A DNA stretch of 11,430 nucleotides from Vicingus sp036171675 (GCA_036171675.1 JAVHRO010000104.1:1-11430), one strand, 5' to 3'; shown: positions 1 through 7,300, numbered from the stretch's first letter. Numbers and translations: made by a program. The notes: generated from the letters alone by a model not told the origin.

Positions 1-902
1 ACGAATTGCAGAAAAATGGGAAAGATTTACAAGAACTGAAACAAAACAATTTTTCCATTCAAAAAATCAACAACCTAAAGAGTAAAATTGTTCAATACAA
101 AAAACTCATTTCGATTTCATCTGCTCAATTGGGTTTATTAGAAAAAGAGTTAAAAAATGCCGAAGATAAATACAAAGCTGAAACACAATTGTATGAAAAA
201 GGTTACATCGCCAAAATGGAATTTTACAAAGAAGAAACTTTGCTTCGCCAAAAGCAAATGGACTTGGAAAATTTAAAGAAAACAGCGACTGAACAACAAA
301 TTACTTTAATCAATTTACAGCAAGAGTTAAACGATGCAGCATTTCAATACCAAGAAAATGAGCGTACATTAACAAATAATATTCAAGCAAATTTATTAGA
401 ACTAGAAAACGGTATAGAAAACTGGCAACAAAACTACTCTTTCATCGCTCCTGTTTCGGGTAAGTTGGTTTGGTTGGAGAAAATTCATCAAAATCAATTC
501 ATTGAATCAGGTAAAAGTCTTTTTGCAATAACTACCAATAATGAAAAATTCATTGCTTTGGCGACCATTCCTGCTACTGGTTTCGGTAAAATTAAAACAG
601 GACAGAAAGCAAGAATAAAACTCAGCAATTATCCTTCTTACGAATTTGGACACCTTGAAGGAGTGGTTGCTAAATTGACTGAAATACCTAACGAAAACAG
701 CTATCAAGTAGAAATAACGTTGAACAACGGCATGACCAGTTCGTACAATAAACTGTTGACTTTTACTCCCGAAATGACTGGTACGGCAGAGATAGTTACG
801 GACGACTTGAGAGTGATGCAGCGAATTTTTAACCAATTTAACAAACTATTTGATAGAAATACCAATGCCAACGCTTCTGTGTCAAGCACATTGTCAAAAT
901 AA
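1..902 (+). CDS. HlyD-family secretion adaptor, 5' end outside window
   Basis: This is the C-terminal 299-300 residues of a periplasmic adaptor (membrane fusion protein) that would link an inner-membrane ABC exporter to an outer-membrane channel. The reading frame is open at the left edge (first full codon GAA at position 3), so the apparent TTG start at 6 is internal, as the second copy shows. The fragment aligns without gaps to residues 166-465 of the adaptor at 9784-11181, with about 28 substitutions counted by eye (roughly 91% identity). It has a long Gln/Glu/Lys/Leu-rich coiled coil, then the second lipoyl half (APVSGKLVWLEKIHQNQF), a beta-barrel region and a Ser/Ala-rich tail. Substitutions cluster in the coiled coil. 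It probably closes an upstream lanthipeptide unit like the one in this window. Family assignment is firm; cluster membership is inferred. Confidence 0.9.
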   Translation, partial: ELQKNGKDLQELKQNNFSIQKINNLKSKIVQYKKLISISSAQLGLLEKELKNAEDKYKAETQLYEKGYIAKMEFYKEETLLRQKQMDLENLKKTATEQQITLINLQQELNDAAFQYQENERTLTNNIQANLLELENGIENWQQNYSFIAPVSGKLVWLEKIHQNQFIESGKSLFAITTNNEKFIALATIPATGFGKIKTGQKARIKLSNYPSYEFGHLEGVVAKLTEIPNENSYQVEITLNNGMTSSYNKLLTFTPEMTGTAEIVTDDLRVMQRIFNQFNKLFDRNTNANASVSSTLSK

Positions 903-903
903 A

Positions 904-927
904 TCCCGAAAAGTCGGGACAAGTTTT
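904..927 (+). terminator. Short hairpin after first adaptor gene
   Basis: TCCCGA (904-909), loop AAAG, TCGGGA (914-919), then CAAGTTTT. It lies directly after the adaptor stop codon and resembles a weak intrinsic terminator, but the T-run is short. The equivalent hairpin after the second adaptor (from 11183) is damaged by a G-to-A change in the right arm, so it is not strictly conserved. Confidence 0.4.
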
Positions 928-972
928 GCCAATAAGCTTTCCACCCTACCGCACCACGAAACTAATGCACAT

Positions 973-1108
973 ACACACAACATGGGCTAAAATCAAGTGG
1001 GCGGTTGTAGGTTATTATACTTTGGTGCTTTTTATTTATTTTTGTGGTGGCTGACAATGAAGTGGTTATCAATTGCCCACCATCTTTTAGCCCGAAACCG
1101 TTGTGTGT
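973..1108. repeat. Long hyphenated inverted repeat downstream of adaptor gene
   Basis: Three paired blocks are visible. ACACACAAC (973-981) pairs with GTTGTGTGT (1100-1108). GGGCTAAAA (984-992) pairs with TTTTAGCCC (1085-1093). GTGGGC (997-1002) pairs with GCCCAC (1075-1080). Further G-U and A-T pairs extend inward. The roughly 70-nt interior contains no gene. The two inner blocks are conserved in the copy at 11250-11380, but the outermost right arm is not. Function is unknown: it could be an RNA 3'-end structure or a recombination-site-like element. The 903-1199 interval holds only this, the short hairpin before it and the terminator after it. Confidence 0.75.
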
Positions 1109-1129
1109 AATGCATAAAAGCCGAAGCAC

Positions 1130-1170
1130 AAGCAAATAAGTACCTGAAAAAGGTACACATTTGCTTTTTT
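1130..1170 (+). terminator. Intrinsic terminator hairpin upstream of HTH gene
   Basis: AAGCAAAT (1130-1137) pairs with ATTTGCTT (1159-1166), and GTACCT (1140-1145) with AGGTAC (1151-1156). A 2x2 internal loop separates the stems, the terminal loop is GAAAA, and a T-tract runs on to 1170. The structure would end transcription coming from the upstream adaptor operon and insulate the HTH/lanthipeptide unit. It lies outside the long direct repeat. Confidence 0.7.
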
Positions 1171-1199
1171 GCCAACGCTCGAAAAAAAACAGTTAGACA

Positions 1200-1397
1200 A
1201 TGAATTTCAGAGAACGAAAAGAAAGATTAGACTATTTACTTGAAATGGTTGAAAAAGGGCAATGTGTATCTTTAATACAAGTAGCAGAGAAATATAATTG
1301 CAGTACTAGAACGGTAAAAAGGATGATTGCTGAACTAAAAGAATACGGTCATCAAATTGAATATTGCAGTTGTTTAAAAAAATTTCAAAAAAAATAA
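1200..1397 (+). CDS. Small helix-turn-helix DNA-binding protein (65 aa)
   Basis: This is a basic 65-residue protein made almost entirely of one HTH domain of the HTH_11/DeoR-like kind. A first helix (about residues 4-19, RERKERLDYLLEMVEKG) is followed by a helix-turn-helix (about 24-47) whose recognition helix contains CSTRTVKRMIAEL. The C-terminus (IEYCSCLKKFQKK) is short and has no sensor or oligomerisation domain. The ATG at 1200 is the first good start; there is no clear Shine-Dalgarno sequence. Similar stand-alone HTH proteins of 60-70 residues are common in Bacteroidota accessory regions. Its stop codon lies 5 bases before a perfect palindrome that overlaps the likely promoter of the lanthipeptide genes, so a local regulatory role is a reasonable inference but unproven. 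It could also be a mobile-element remnant. Confidence 0.75.
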   Translation: MNFRERKERLDYLLEMVEKGQCVSLIQVAEKYNCSTRTVKRMIAELKEYGHQIEYCSCLKKFQKK

Positions 1398-1402
1398 TAG
1401 GT

Positions 1403-1419
1403 GGGACAAAAATTGTCCC
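1403..1419. promoter_or_regulatory. Candidate operator palindrome
   Basis: GGGACAA (1403-1409), spacer AAA, TTGTCCC (1413-1419) form a perfect 7-bp inverted repeat. No T-run follows (next bases CCTC), so it is not a typical terminator. Its right arm supplies the TTG that could serve as a -33 element, so a protein bound here would block the promoter of the precursor gene. The neighbouring HTH protein is the obvious candidate ligand (inference). Confidence 0.5.
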
Positions 1420-1437
1420 CCTCAACTAATTACTTTG
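1413..1437 (+). promoter_or_regulatory. Putative Bacteroidota-type promoter of the lanthipeptide operon
   Basis: TTG at 1413-1415 and TACTTTG at 1431-1437 (followed by CAC) resemble the Bacteroidota -33 TTG and -7 TAnnTTTG elements. The match is imperfect: the -7 box is one base short and the spacer is about 15 bases, where 17-23 is usual. It would give a 5' leader of roughly 75-80 nt before the precursor ATG at 1522. Confidence 0.4.
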
Positions 1438-1442
1438 CACAC

Positions 1443-1468
1443 GTTAAAAATTGTTGCAACACTTTAAC
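1443..1468. repeat. Hyphenated dyad in the precursor leader region
   Basis: GTTAAA (1443-1448) and TTTAAC (1463-1468) flank the 8-bp palindrome GTTGCAAC (1453-1460). It lies just after the predicted transcription start of the precursor gene. It could be a second protein-binding site or a small 5'-UTR hairpin; the sequence alone does not decide. Confidence 0.35.
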
Positions 1469-1521
1469 AAAACAACTAACGCTCAATAAAGAGCAAATTA
1501 TTAATTTTAAGTTTTAAAAAC

Positions 1522-1731
1522 ATGAAGAAAATTAAACTAAACAGCAAACTTTCTTTGAATAAAGAAACCATTGCTAAATTAAATGACGAACAAATGGTTG
1601 GAGTAAAAGGAGGTTTTTTATCATTATTTGCGTGCAAAACTCGTAATTGCCCACCCAGTGGAATGACAGACCAAGCATGTTCTTGTATGTCTTGTACAGG
1701 GGATATGTGCAACACTTGTGGCGTGTGTTAA
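1522..1731 (+). CDS. lanA: Class I lanthipeptide precursor with double-glycine leader (69 aa)
   Basis: The leader, residues 1-31, has the Bacteroidota lanthipeptide signature (KLSLNKETIAKLN, then QMVGVKGG) and ends in Gly30-Gly31, the expected cut site of the C39 peptidase in the exporter. The core, residues 32-69, has 38 residues with eight Cys and eight Ser/Thr, exactly balanced for thioether formation. From core residue 18 the sequence falls into [Ser/Thr]-x3-Cys units: TDQAC, SCMSC, TGDMC, then Asn and TCGVC. SLFAC at core 3-7 has the same form and TRNC at 9-12 is one residue shorter. The start is the ATG at 1522, with an AT-rich leader upstream. The gene sits ahead of esterase, LanC, LanB, exporter and adaptor genes and is followed by a strong hairpin. 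Ring topology and activity are inferred. Confidence 0.9.
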   Translation: MKKIKLNSKLSLNKETIAKLNDEQMVGVKGGFLSLFACKTRNCPPSGMTDQACSCMSCTGDMCNTCGVC

Positions 1732-1761
1732 TATATGTCATTTCTAACATCTGAAAATTTG

Positions 1762-1800
1762 ATACAGGGGTTGTGTTTTTACAACCTCTGTATTTTTTTT
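1762..1800 (+). terminator. Terminator/attenuator after the precursor gene
   Basis: ATACAGGGGTTGT (1762-1774), loop GTTTTT, and ACAACCTCTGTAT (1781-1793) form a 13-bp stem with one G-T pair, followed by a T-run to 1800. Placed between the small precursor gene and the large enzyme genes, it probably acts as a partial terminator, so that precursor message exceeds enzyme message, and may also stabilise the precursor 3' end. No clear promoter is visible between it and 1827. Confidence 0.85.
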
Positions 1801-1826
1801 AATAATGCACAAATACAATCTGTAAA

Positions 1827-3236
1827 ATGAATTTATTACTAAATAAAATTTTTGTTGTTTTTGTTGTATTCATTACAACATTTACAAGCTCTTTTTCTCA
1901 AACTGATTCAATAAAGTCATTTGGAAATCAACAATACAAGTTTAAAGATAAAAGTATAATTGGCGTGGGAGAGTCTACCCATAATAGCCATCAAGAGCAG
2001 GTATTTAGCTACACACTTATCAAAGAATTAGTACAAAATTATAATTTTAATATTATCTTAATTGAAGCTCCATCAGAAAGTATAGAAGTCTTGGATACTT
2101 ATATAAACAACGTAAATACAACAGATATAAAACAAACTCTATTTAAAACTCAATACTTATATTGGATATGGAAAACAAATGAATTTGCTCAATTATTAAA
2201 TTGGTTAAAAACACATAACAAAACAGCATTAAATAAAATTCATATTATTGGTATAGATAAGATTTCTACCCCACTAAACGTGACAAGTCTAAATAAATAT
2301 AATAATGATAGAGATTCATTAATGGCTCTCAATATTAAAGACATTCTAAATGCTATACCAAGTTCAAAAGCCATTCTTCTTGCACACAATCTACACATTT
2401 CAAATAACCCAACTACATATAATAATCCAATTACGCATAAAACTAGGCCAATGGGATATTACCTAAAACACTTTTATGGGGATAATTATTTTTCTATTGG
2501 TCAATTATTTGGAAAGGGCAGTTTTAATACACAAATTAAAACAAATTTTAATAACCTTGAAATGTCATATGTAACGAAAGACATAAGTAATTTATCTAAA
2601 GAACTTCTTCAAGATGAAAGAAATAAAATTATTTTAACAAGCGAAACAAAATTATTAAATCGTAAAAGGAAAATCTGGTTTTATGGCGGAACCCTCAATC
2701 GTGTAGGTAAACAAAATTATCTCAGAGAAAATATCTCAAATATGTTTGACGCTATTATTTTTCATGACAGCATCTATGCAGCCTCAAACCTCCTAATTAA
2801 CGGAAATTATTTTGCTAAAACAGTTCACATTAAAAAACTTGATAATACAATTAATGAACAAGAAATACATTATAAGTTAGATTACAATGCAACTAGTAAT
2901 GGCATATTGGAGATCCAATTTTATAATGACAATAAATATGTTAAATCTATTTTAGATACACTATATTATACTTTAACTCAATATAGTAAAACAATCAATA
3001 TAGAAAGTAAATTTAACATGGTAAGAGTAAATTTGTATTTGTTTAACGATGGGAAAATAATAATAAAGAGCTTTGCAATTAGTGGCGATAAAAATAAAAT
3101 TCTCATAAACAATCTCTTTCAATCAGTTAATAATAAAGAACTACTTCTTAACAAGAATAGTGATACAAAACTTAATACAAAATATAAAGATGAACAGTTT
3201 GAAATGTATAGATACACAGATAAAAAAGAAGATTAA
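1827..3236 (+). CDS. Exported erythromycin-esterase-like protein
   Basis: This is a 469-aa protein of the erythromycin esterase-like family (EreA/EreB fold). Residues 1-25 form a signal peptide (short basic start, hydrophobic stretch IFVVFVVFITTFTSSF, cut near SFSQ), so it should act outside the cytoplasm; there is no lipobox Cys. Family motifs visible are GVGESTHNSHQEQ (residues 46-58, with the Glu49/His52 pair), ILIEAPSES (77-85), IIGIDK (140-145) and LLAHNLHIS (184-192, with His187 and His190). The region from about 330 to 445 looks like an extra beta-rich C-terminal domain. Its 3' end overlaps lanC, so it belongs to the operon. Family members hydrolyse macrolide lactones, but the substrate here is unknown. 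Product tailoring, self-protection or hydrolysis of a competitor's ester are all possible. Codon use is strikingly AT-rich, as in lanC. Confidence 0.85.
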   Translation: MNLLLNKIFVVFVVFITTFTSSFSQTDSIKSFGNQQYKFKDKSIIGVGESTHNSHQEQVFSYTLIKELVQNYNFNIILIEAPSESIEVLDTYINNVNTTDIKQTLFKTQYLYWIWKTNEFAQLLNWLKTHNKTALNKIHIIGIDKISTPLNVTSLNKYNNDRDSLMALNIKDILNAIPSSKAILLAHNLHISNNPTTYNNPITHKTRPMGYYLKHFYGDNYFSIGQLFGKGSFNTQIKTNFNNLEMSYVTKDISNLSKELLQDERNKIILTSETKLLNRKRKIWFYGGTLNRVGKQNYLRENISNMFDAIIFHDSIYAASNLLINGNYFAKTVHIKKLDNTINEQEIHYKLDYNATSNGILEIQFYNDNKYVKSILDTLYYTLTQYSKTINIESKFNMVRVNLYLFNDGKIIIKSFAISGDKNKILINNLFQSVNNKELLLNKNSDTKLNTKYKDEQFEMYRYTDKKED

Positions 3237-4362
3237 TGAAATTAATCAAATAATAGCTGAACATAAAGAAACTTCATTTGCCTTGTGCTCAAGTACTTTA
3301 TTATACATAATAGACAACAAGATGCTTGAAAAAAATCTTGAGTACATCTATAAAAAGATAAATAAAATTAATATTACTACTTTTTCTAGCGGTATAGTTG
3401 GGGTTGGATGGCTTTGTCAATATTTACTAAAAAAAAACTTGATAGATTATGATGATGTAAATGAACTCCTAGTTCAAATAGATGAAATATCCTATAAATC
3501 TGCATTGGTTGACCTAAAAGAAAACAACCATGATTTTTTACACGGCTCAGTCGGAAATGCAATTTATTTATCAAGTAGGTTAGAAGAAAATAAAAATGTA
3601 AAAATATACTTAACAGAAATATTAAATATTCTAAGCGAAATTAGCAAAAGTAACAATAAAGGTGTTTATTGGGAGGAAAGCACTTTTTATTTGAAAGAAT
3701 ATGAAAAAGATAAAAAAATAATTAATCTTAGTTTGGCTCATGGTATTGCTAGTAAAATAGTATTGTTCTCGAAACTATATAAACAAGGTATTGACATTAA
3801 TTTATCAAAACACCTACTCAAAGAAAGTGTAGGATTTCTACTCAACAGTAAAAACCCTACCAATAGTATATCAATATTTCCAACAAGAGTTGAAGAAAAT
3901 CAAGAATCTAACTATTCTCGTTTATCATGGTGTTACGGTGATTTAGGAATAAGTATAGCCTTATGGCAAGCTGGTGATGCTTTACAAGATGAGATTATAA
4001 AACAAGAAGCCATAGAAATTTGTTTATATACTACGCAAAGAATTGATTTAAAAGATACTGGGTTAAATGATGCCGCTTTTTGTCATGGAACTGCAGGAGT
4101 GGCACATATTTATAACAGAATGTTCCGTTATACTAGAAAAATTGAGTTTAAAGAAGCTGCTAATTACTGGATAGAGCAAACTTTAAAAATGGCAACATTT
4201 GAAGACGGTTTAGCAGGTTATAAATCATTTTTCACTGAAAAATATGGTGGATGGGTAACTAATTATGGATTATTGGATGGTGTTACAGGAATTGGATTAG
4301 TATTAAATTCATACATAAATGAAGAAGAGCCTACTTGGGATGAATGTTTATTATTGAGTTAA
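3190..4362 (+). CDS. lanC: Lanthionine synthetase C-like cyclase
   Basis: This zinc-dependent cyclase adds precursor Cys thiols to dehydroalanine/dehydrobutyrine to form thioether rings. Numbered from the ATG at 3190 (390 aa), the zinc ligands are Cys248 in SWCYGDLG and Cys298-His299 in FCHGTAG. The upstream active-site-type His184 lies in LAHGIAS. The repeated glycine-rich helix-loop motifs of the alpha/alpha barrel are all present (SSGIVGVGW, LHGSVGNA, LAHGIAS, DGVTGIG). I chose ATG 3190, which overlaps the esterase gene by 47 bases. A GTG at 3160 would add ten residues that do not look like a family N-terminus, and the ATG that overlaps the esterase stop (3236) is out of frame. LanB starts 10 bases after the stop. 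The enzyme looks intact. Confidence 0.93.
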   Translation: MNSLKCIDTQIKKKINEINQIIAEHKETSFALCSSTLLYIIDNKMLEKNLEYIYKKINKINITTFSSGIVGVGWLCQYLLKKNLIDYDDVNELLVQIDEISYKSALVDLKENNHDFLHGSVGNAIYLSSRLEENKNVKIYLTEILNILSEISKSNNKGVYWEESTFYLKEYEKDKKIINLSLAHGIASKIVLFSKLYKQGIDINLSKHLLKESVGFLLNSKNPTNSISIFPTRVEENQESNYSRLSWCYGDLGISIALWQAGDALQDEIIKQEAIEICLYTTQRIDLKDTGLNDAAFCHGTAGVAHIYNRMFRYTRKIEFKEAANYWIEQTLKMATFEDGLAGYKSFFTEKYGGWVTNYGLLDGVTGIGLVLNSYINEEEPTWDECLLLS

Positions 4363-4371
4363 AATATAAAA

Positions 4372-7300
4372 ATGAATTATACTTTCAATCAAAACAATAT
4401 CCTCCGTACTCCGTTAAAACCACTAAAAACAAGTTTTAGTAGAGAAGAATTGCAAAAACTTTTCTCTCAAAAAGAAGTACAAGAAGCGTTGTTTTTAGCA
4501 ACGCCCAATTTATTAGCAGAATGTAAAAAATGGTTAAGCCTAGAAATTACCGATAAGCAGGAAGAAGAAAAATTAATTTTTTCATTATTAAAATATGCTT
4601 TACGTATGCACAACCGTTGCACACCTTATGGCTTGTTTGCAGGTTGTGGTGTTATAGGGAATATATCAGATGTTATTACCGTAAATACTCAAAAACCAGA
4701 ACGAAACACCCGTCTAGATATGAACTTTACTTGTTCCTTAGCACAAGAATTGGCAAAATTGCCGTTTGTGCAGCCGTATCTTAAATTTTATCCCAACACT
4801 AGCCTTTATAACTTGCAAGATAAAATACGTTATGTTGAATATCAGTACAAAGAAAACCGAAGAATTCATCAAATTAGTGCGGTTGACAGCTCTGTTTATT
4901 TGCATACCATTTTACAAAAAGCACAAAAAGGTGCAACATTAAGTGAATTGGCTCAAAGCATAACCGATGAAGAAATTACAACAGATGAAGCACTCGGGTT
5001 TTTACAAGAAATTGTTAATGCACAACTTATTGTTAGTGAATTGGAACCATCTGTTACAGGTAAAGAAGTATTTACTCAAATCTTAAATGTTATAACAACT
5101 ATTCAACAAAAATACTTTAGCCAAGAATTACAAAGTATCCTTAATTTATTATTAAACCTTCAAAAACAATTGTATCAAATAGACTTACGAATTGGGAATG
5201 ATGTTTTTGTTTATGAAAATTTATCAGAGAGCTTAAAACAACTAAATATTCCGTTTGAACTAAGTAAACTTTTTCAAACCGATTTATATATAAAGGTAGA
5301 AGAAAATAATGGAAAACCCCTCCCATTCAAGGAGGATTTAAGAGTGGCTTTAACTATCCTCAATCAACTTACTTCCAAATCAACAAAAACCAACCTTACT
5401 GAATTCCAACGAAAGTTTTATGAACGATATGAAAGTAAAGAAATACCTTTGTTGGAGGCATTAGACATAGAAACAGGAATAGGTTATGCTCAAAACACTA
5501 ATCACACAGGAGATATTAATCCTCTCTTAAACGATTTAATATTACCATACAGTAACGACCAAGAAACAGAATTGAAATGGAACAAAAAACAATCATTTCT
5601 ATTTCTTAAACTAAAAAATGCAGAGCAAAACAGCGAAAAAGTAATAACTATAAACTCAAAAGATATTGAAGAATTTAAAGCTAATTGGGATGATTTACCT
5701 GAAAGTTTTTCTGTCATGTGTAAGCACCTCGGAAAACGAGAAGAAAACAACTTAATTTTCATTGAGAATGCAGGTGGTTCAAGTGCTGTAAATTTATTAG
5801 GCAGGTTCGCATCGAGTAATACCGAAATAGAAAAACTAGTCCTTAAAATAGCGAAAAAGGAGCAAGAAAATTATCCCAATGTCATATTTGCGGAAATAAC
5901 TCATTTACCCGAAAGTAGGACTGGTAATATTTTAATGCGACCAGTTTTTCGAAAATACGAAATACCCTATTTATCAAATTCATCTTTACCACAAAATCAA
6001 CAAATAACCTTAAACGATTTATACCTTTCTGTAAAAAACAATCAACTTTTTTTGCGGTCGAAACGATTAAATAAACAAGTTGTTCCTCGTTTAGGAAATG
6101 CACACAATTATTCCATAAACGCCTTACCTGTTTATCATTTTTTGTGTGATTTACAAACACAAAATGTAAGAAGTGGGCTATATTTTGATTGGGGAAATAT
6201 AAAATATGAATTTTCATTTTTACCCCGCGTTGAAGTTGGAAATGTAATTATTTCATCAGCCACTTGGCAACTAAAAAAAGAACAATTTCAAGAATTGCTA
6301 GAAAAAAAAGATGCTATTTTAATCCTATCTAAAAAATGGCAAGAAAAATGGCAACTACCTGATTTAGTCCTTTTAGTTGATGGTGATAATGAATTGCTTA
6401 TTAACTTGAAAGATAATCTGAGTTTGAAGATGTTTATAGCTGAGATAAAAAAACGACCAGCAATAATATTAAAAGAGTTTTTGTTTGATAAAAAAACAGC
6501 CATTGTAAGAGATGAACAAGGAAATGCTTACACCAACGAATTTATAGCCATACTTCAAAAAGAACCGTCATTCCTGCGAAAGCATGAATCTGTTAATAAT
6601 GAAAGTGAGATTCCTGTTTCCGCTTCGCTAAATAGGAATGACGTTACGAACGAAAAGGTATTGAACGATAGCAAAGTCCTCCCCTTCGGGGAGGTTAGAA
6701 GATGCTTCTCACTCGGTTCGGAATGGCTTTACTACAAACTTTACTGTGGAGTAAAAACAACCGAAAAAATTTTAACAGAAGTCATAAAACCATTGACAGA
6801 ACATTTACTAGAAAAACAGCTTATTGATAGTTGGTTTTTTATTCGTTATGCTGACCCTGATGTACATTTAAGGATTCGTTTCCATTTTACTGATTTAAAC
6901 CACATTGGAACAGTTATACAACTATTTAAAAATGCAATTGCTGAATATGAGCAAACTGGGTTAGTTTGGAAAGTTCAATCCGATACCTATCAACGGGAAA
7001 TGGAACGGTATGGAACGAATACCATGATGTTGAGTGAACAACTTTTTTATTACGACAGCAAATGTATTGTTAATATACTCGACATGATAGATGGGGATGA
7101 AGGGGAAGAAGTACGTTGGTTATTTGCTATAAAAGCAGTTGATGTTTTATTGACTGATTTTAACTTTTCTATAGAGCAAAAAGTAGAATTAATGGAAAGT
7201 TTAAAAACAGGTTTTGCTCATGAATTTAACATGAACAAAGATTTAAAAATGCAGATAGATAAAAAATTCAGAACACATAGAGAAATTATTACCCAAGTAT

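Larger units (their letters stand above)
1..1093. repeat. Long direct repeat, copy 1 (adaptor 3' end plus downstream hairpin)
   Basis: This segment matches 10280-11371 throughout. The coding part aligns with no indels (offset 10279), and the non-coding part with a single 1-base indel near 965 (offset 10278). Similarity fades right after TTTTAGCCC at 1085-1093. Some stretches are identical over 50 bases or more (for example 297-349), while 75-290 is clearly diverged. The left limit is set by the window edge, so the real repeat may be longer. Confidence 0.93.

Noticed and set aside
6..8. TTG as a start codon for the left adaptor
   Set aside because: The full-length second copy shows this Leu is internal (about residue 168); the gene simply runs off the window.
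507..836. Antisense open frames within the adaptor (also 704-922, 10795-11115, 10983-11261)
   Set aside because: They lie opposite well-supported adaptor coding sequence. Their mutual similarity only reflects the duplicated gene on the other strand.
1037..1044. TATTTTTG matching TAnnTTTG, conserved as TACTTTTG in the second copy
   Set aside because: It lies inside the long inverted repeat. The upstream TTTG is only 12 bases away, too close for a Bacteroidota -33/-7 pair, so I do not call a promoter.
1192..1198. GTTAGAC matching the integron core GTTRRRY
   Set aside because: It has no complementary partner upstream and overlaps the HTH start region; a 7-base degenerate match is expected by chance.
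1481..1494. GCTC-AATAAA-GAGC small hairpin before the precursor gene
   Set aside because: A 4-bp stem in AT-rich DNA is too weak to interpret.
5882..6217. Antisense open frames inside lanB and the exporter gene (for example 5502-5762, 8201-8521)
   Set aside because: They have no family resemblance or initiation context and lie fully opposite conserved catalytic domains.
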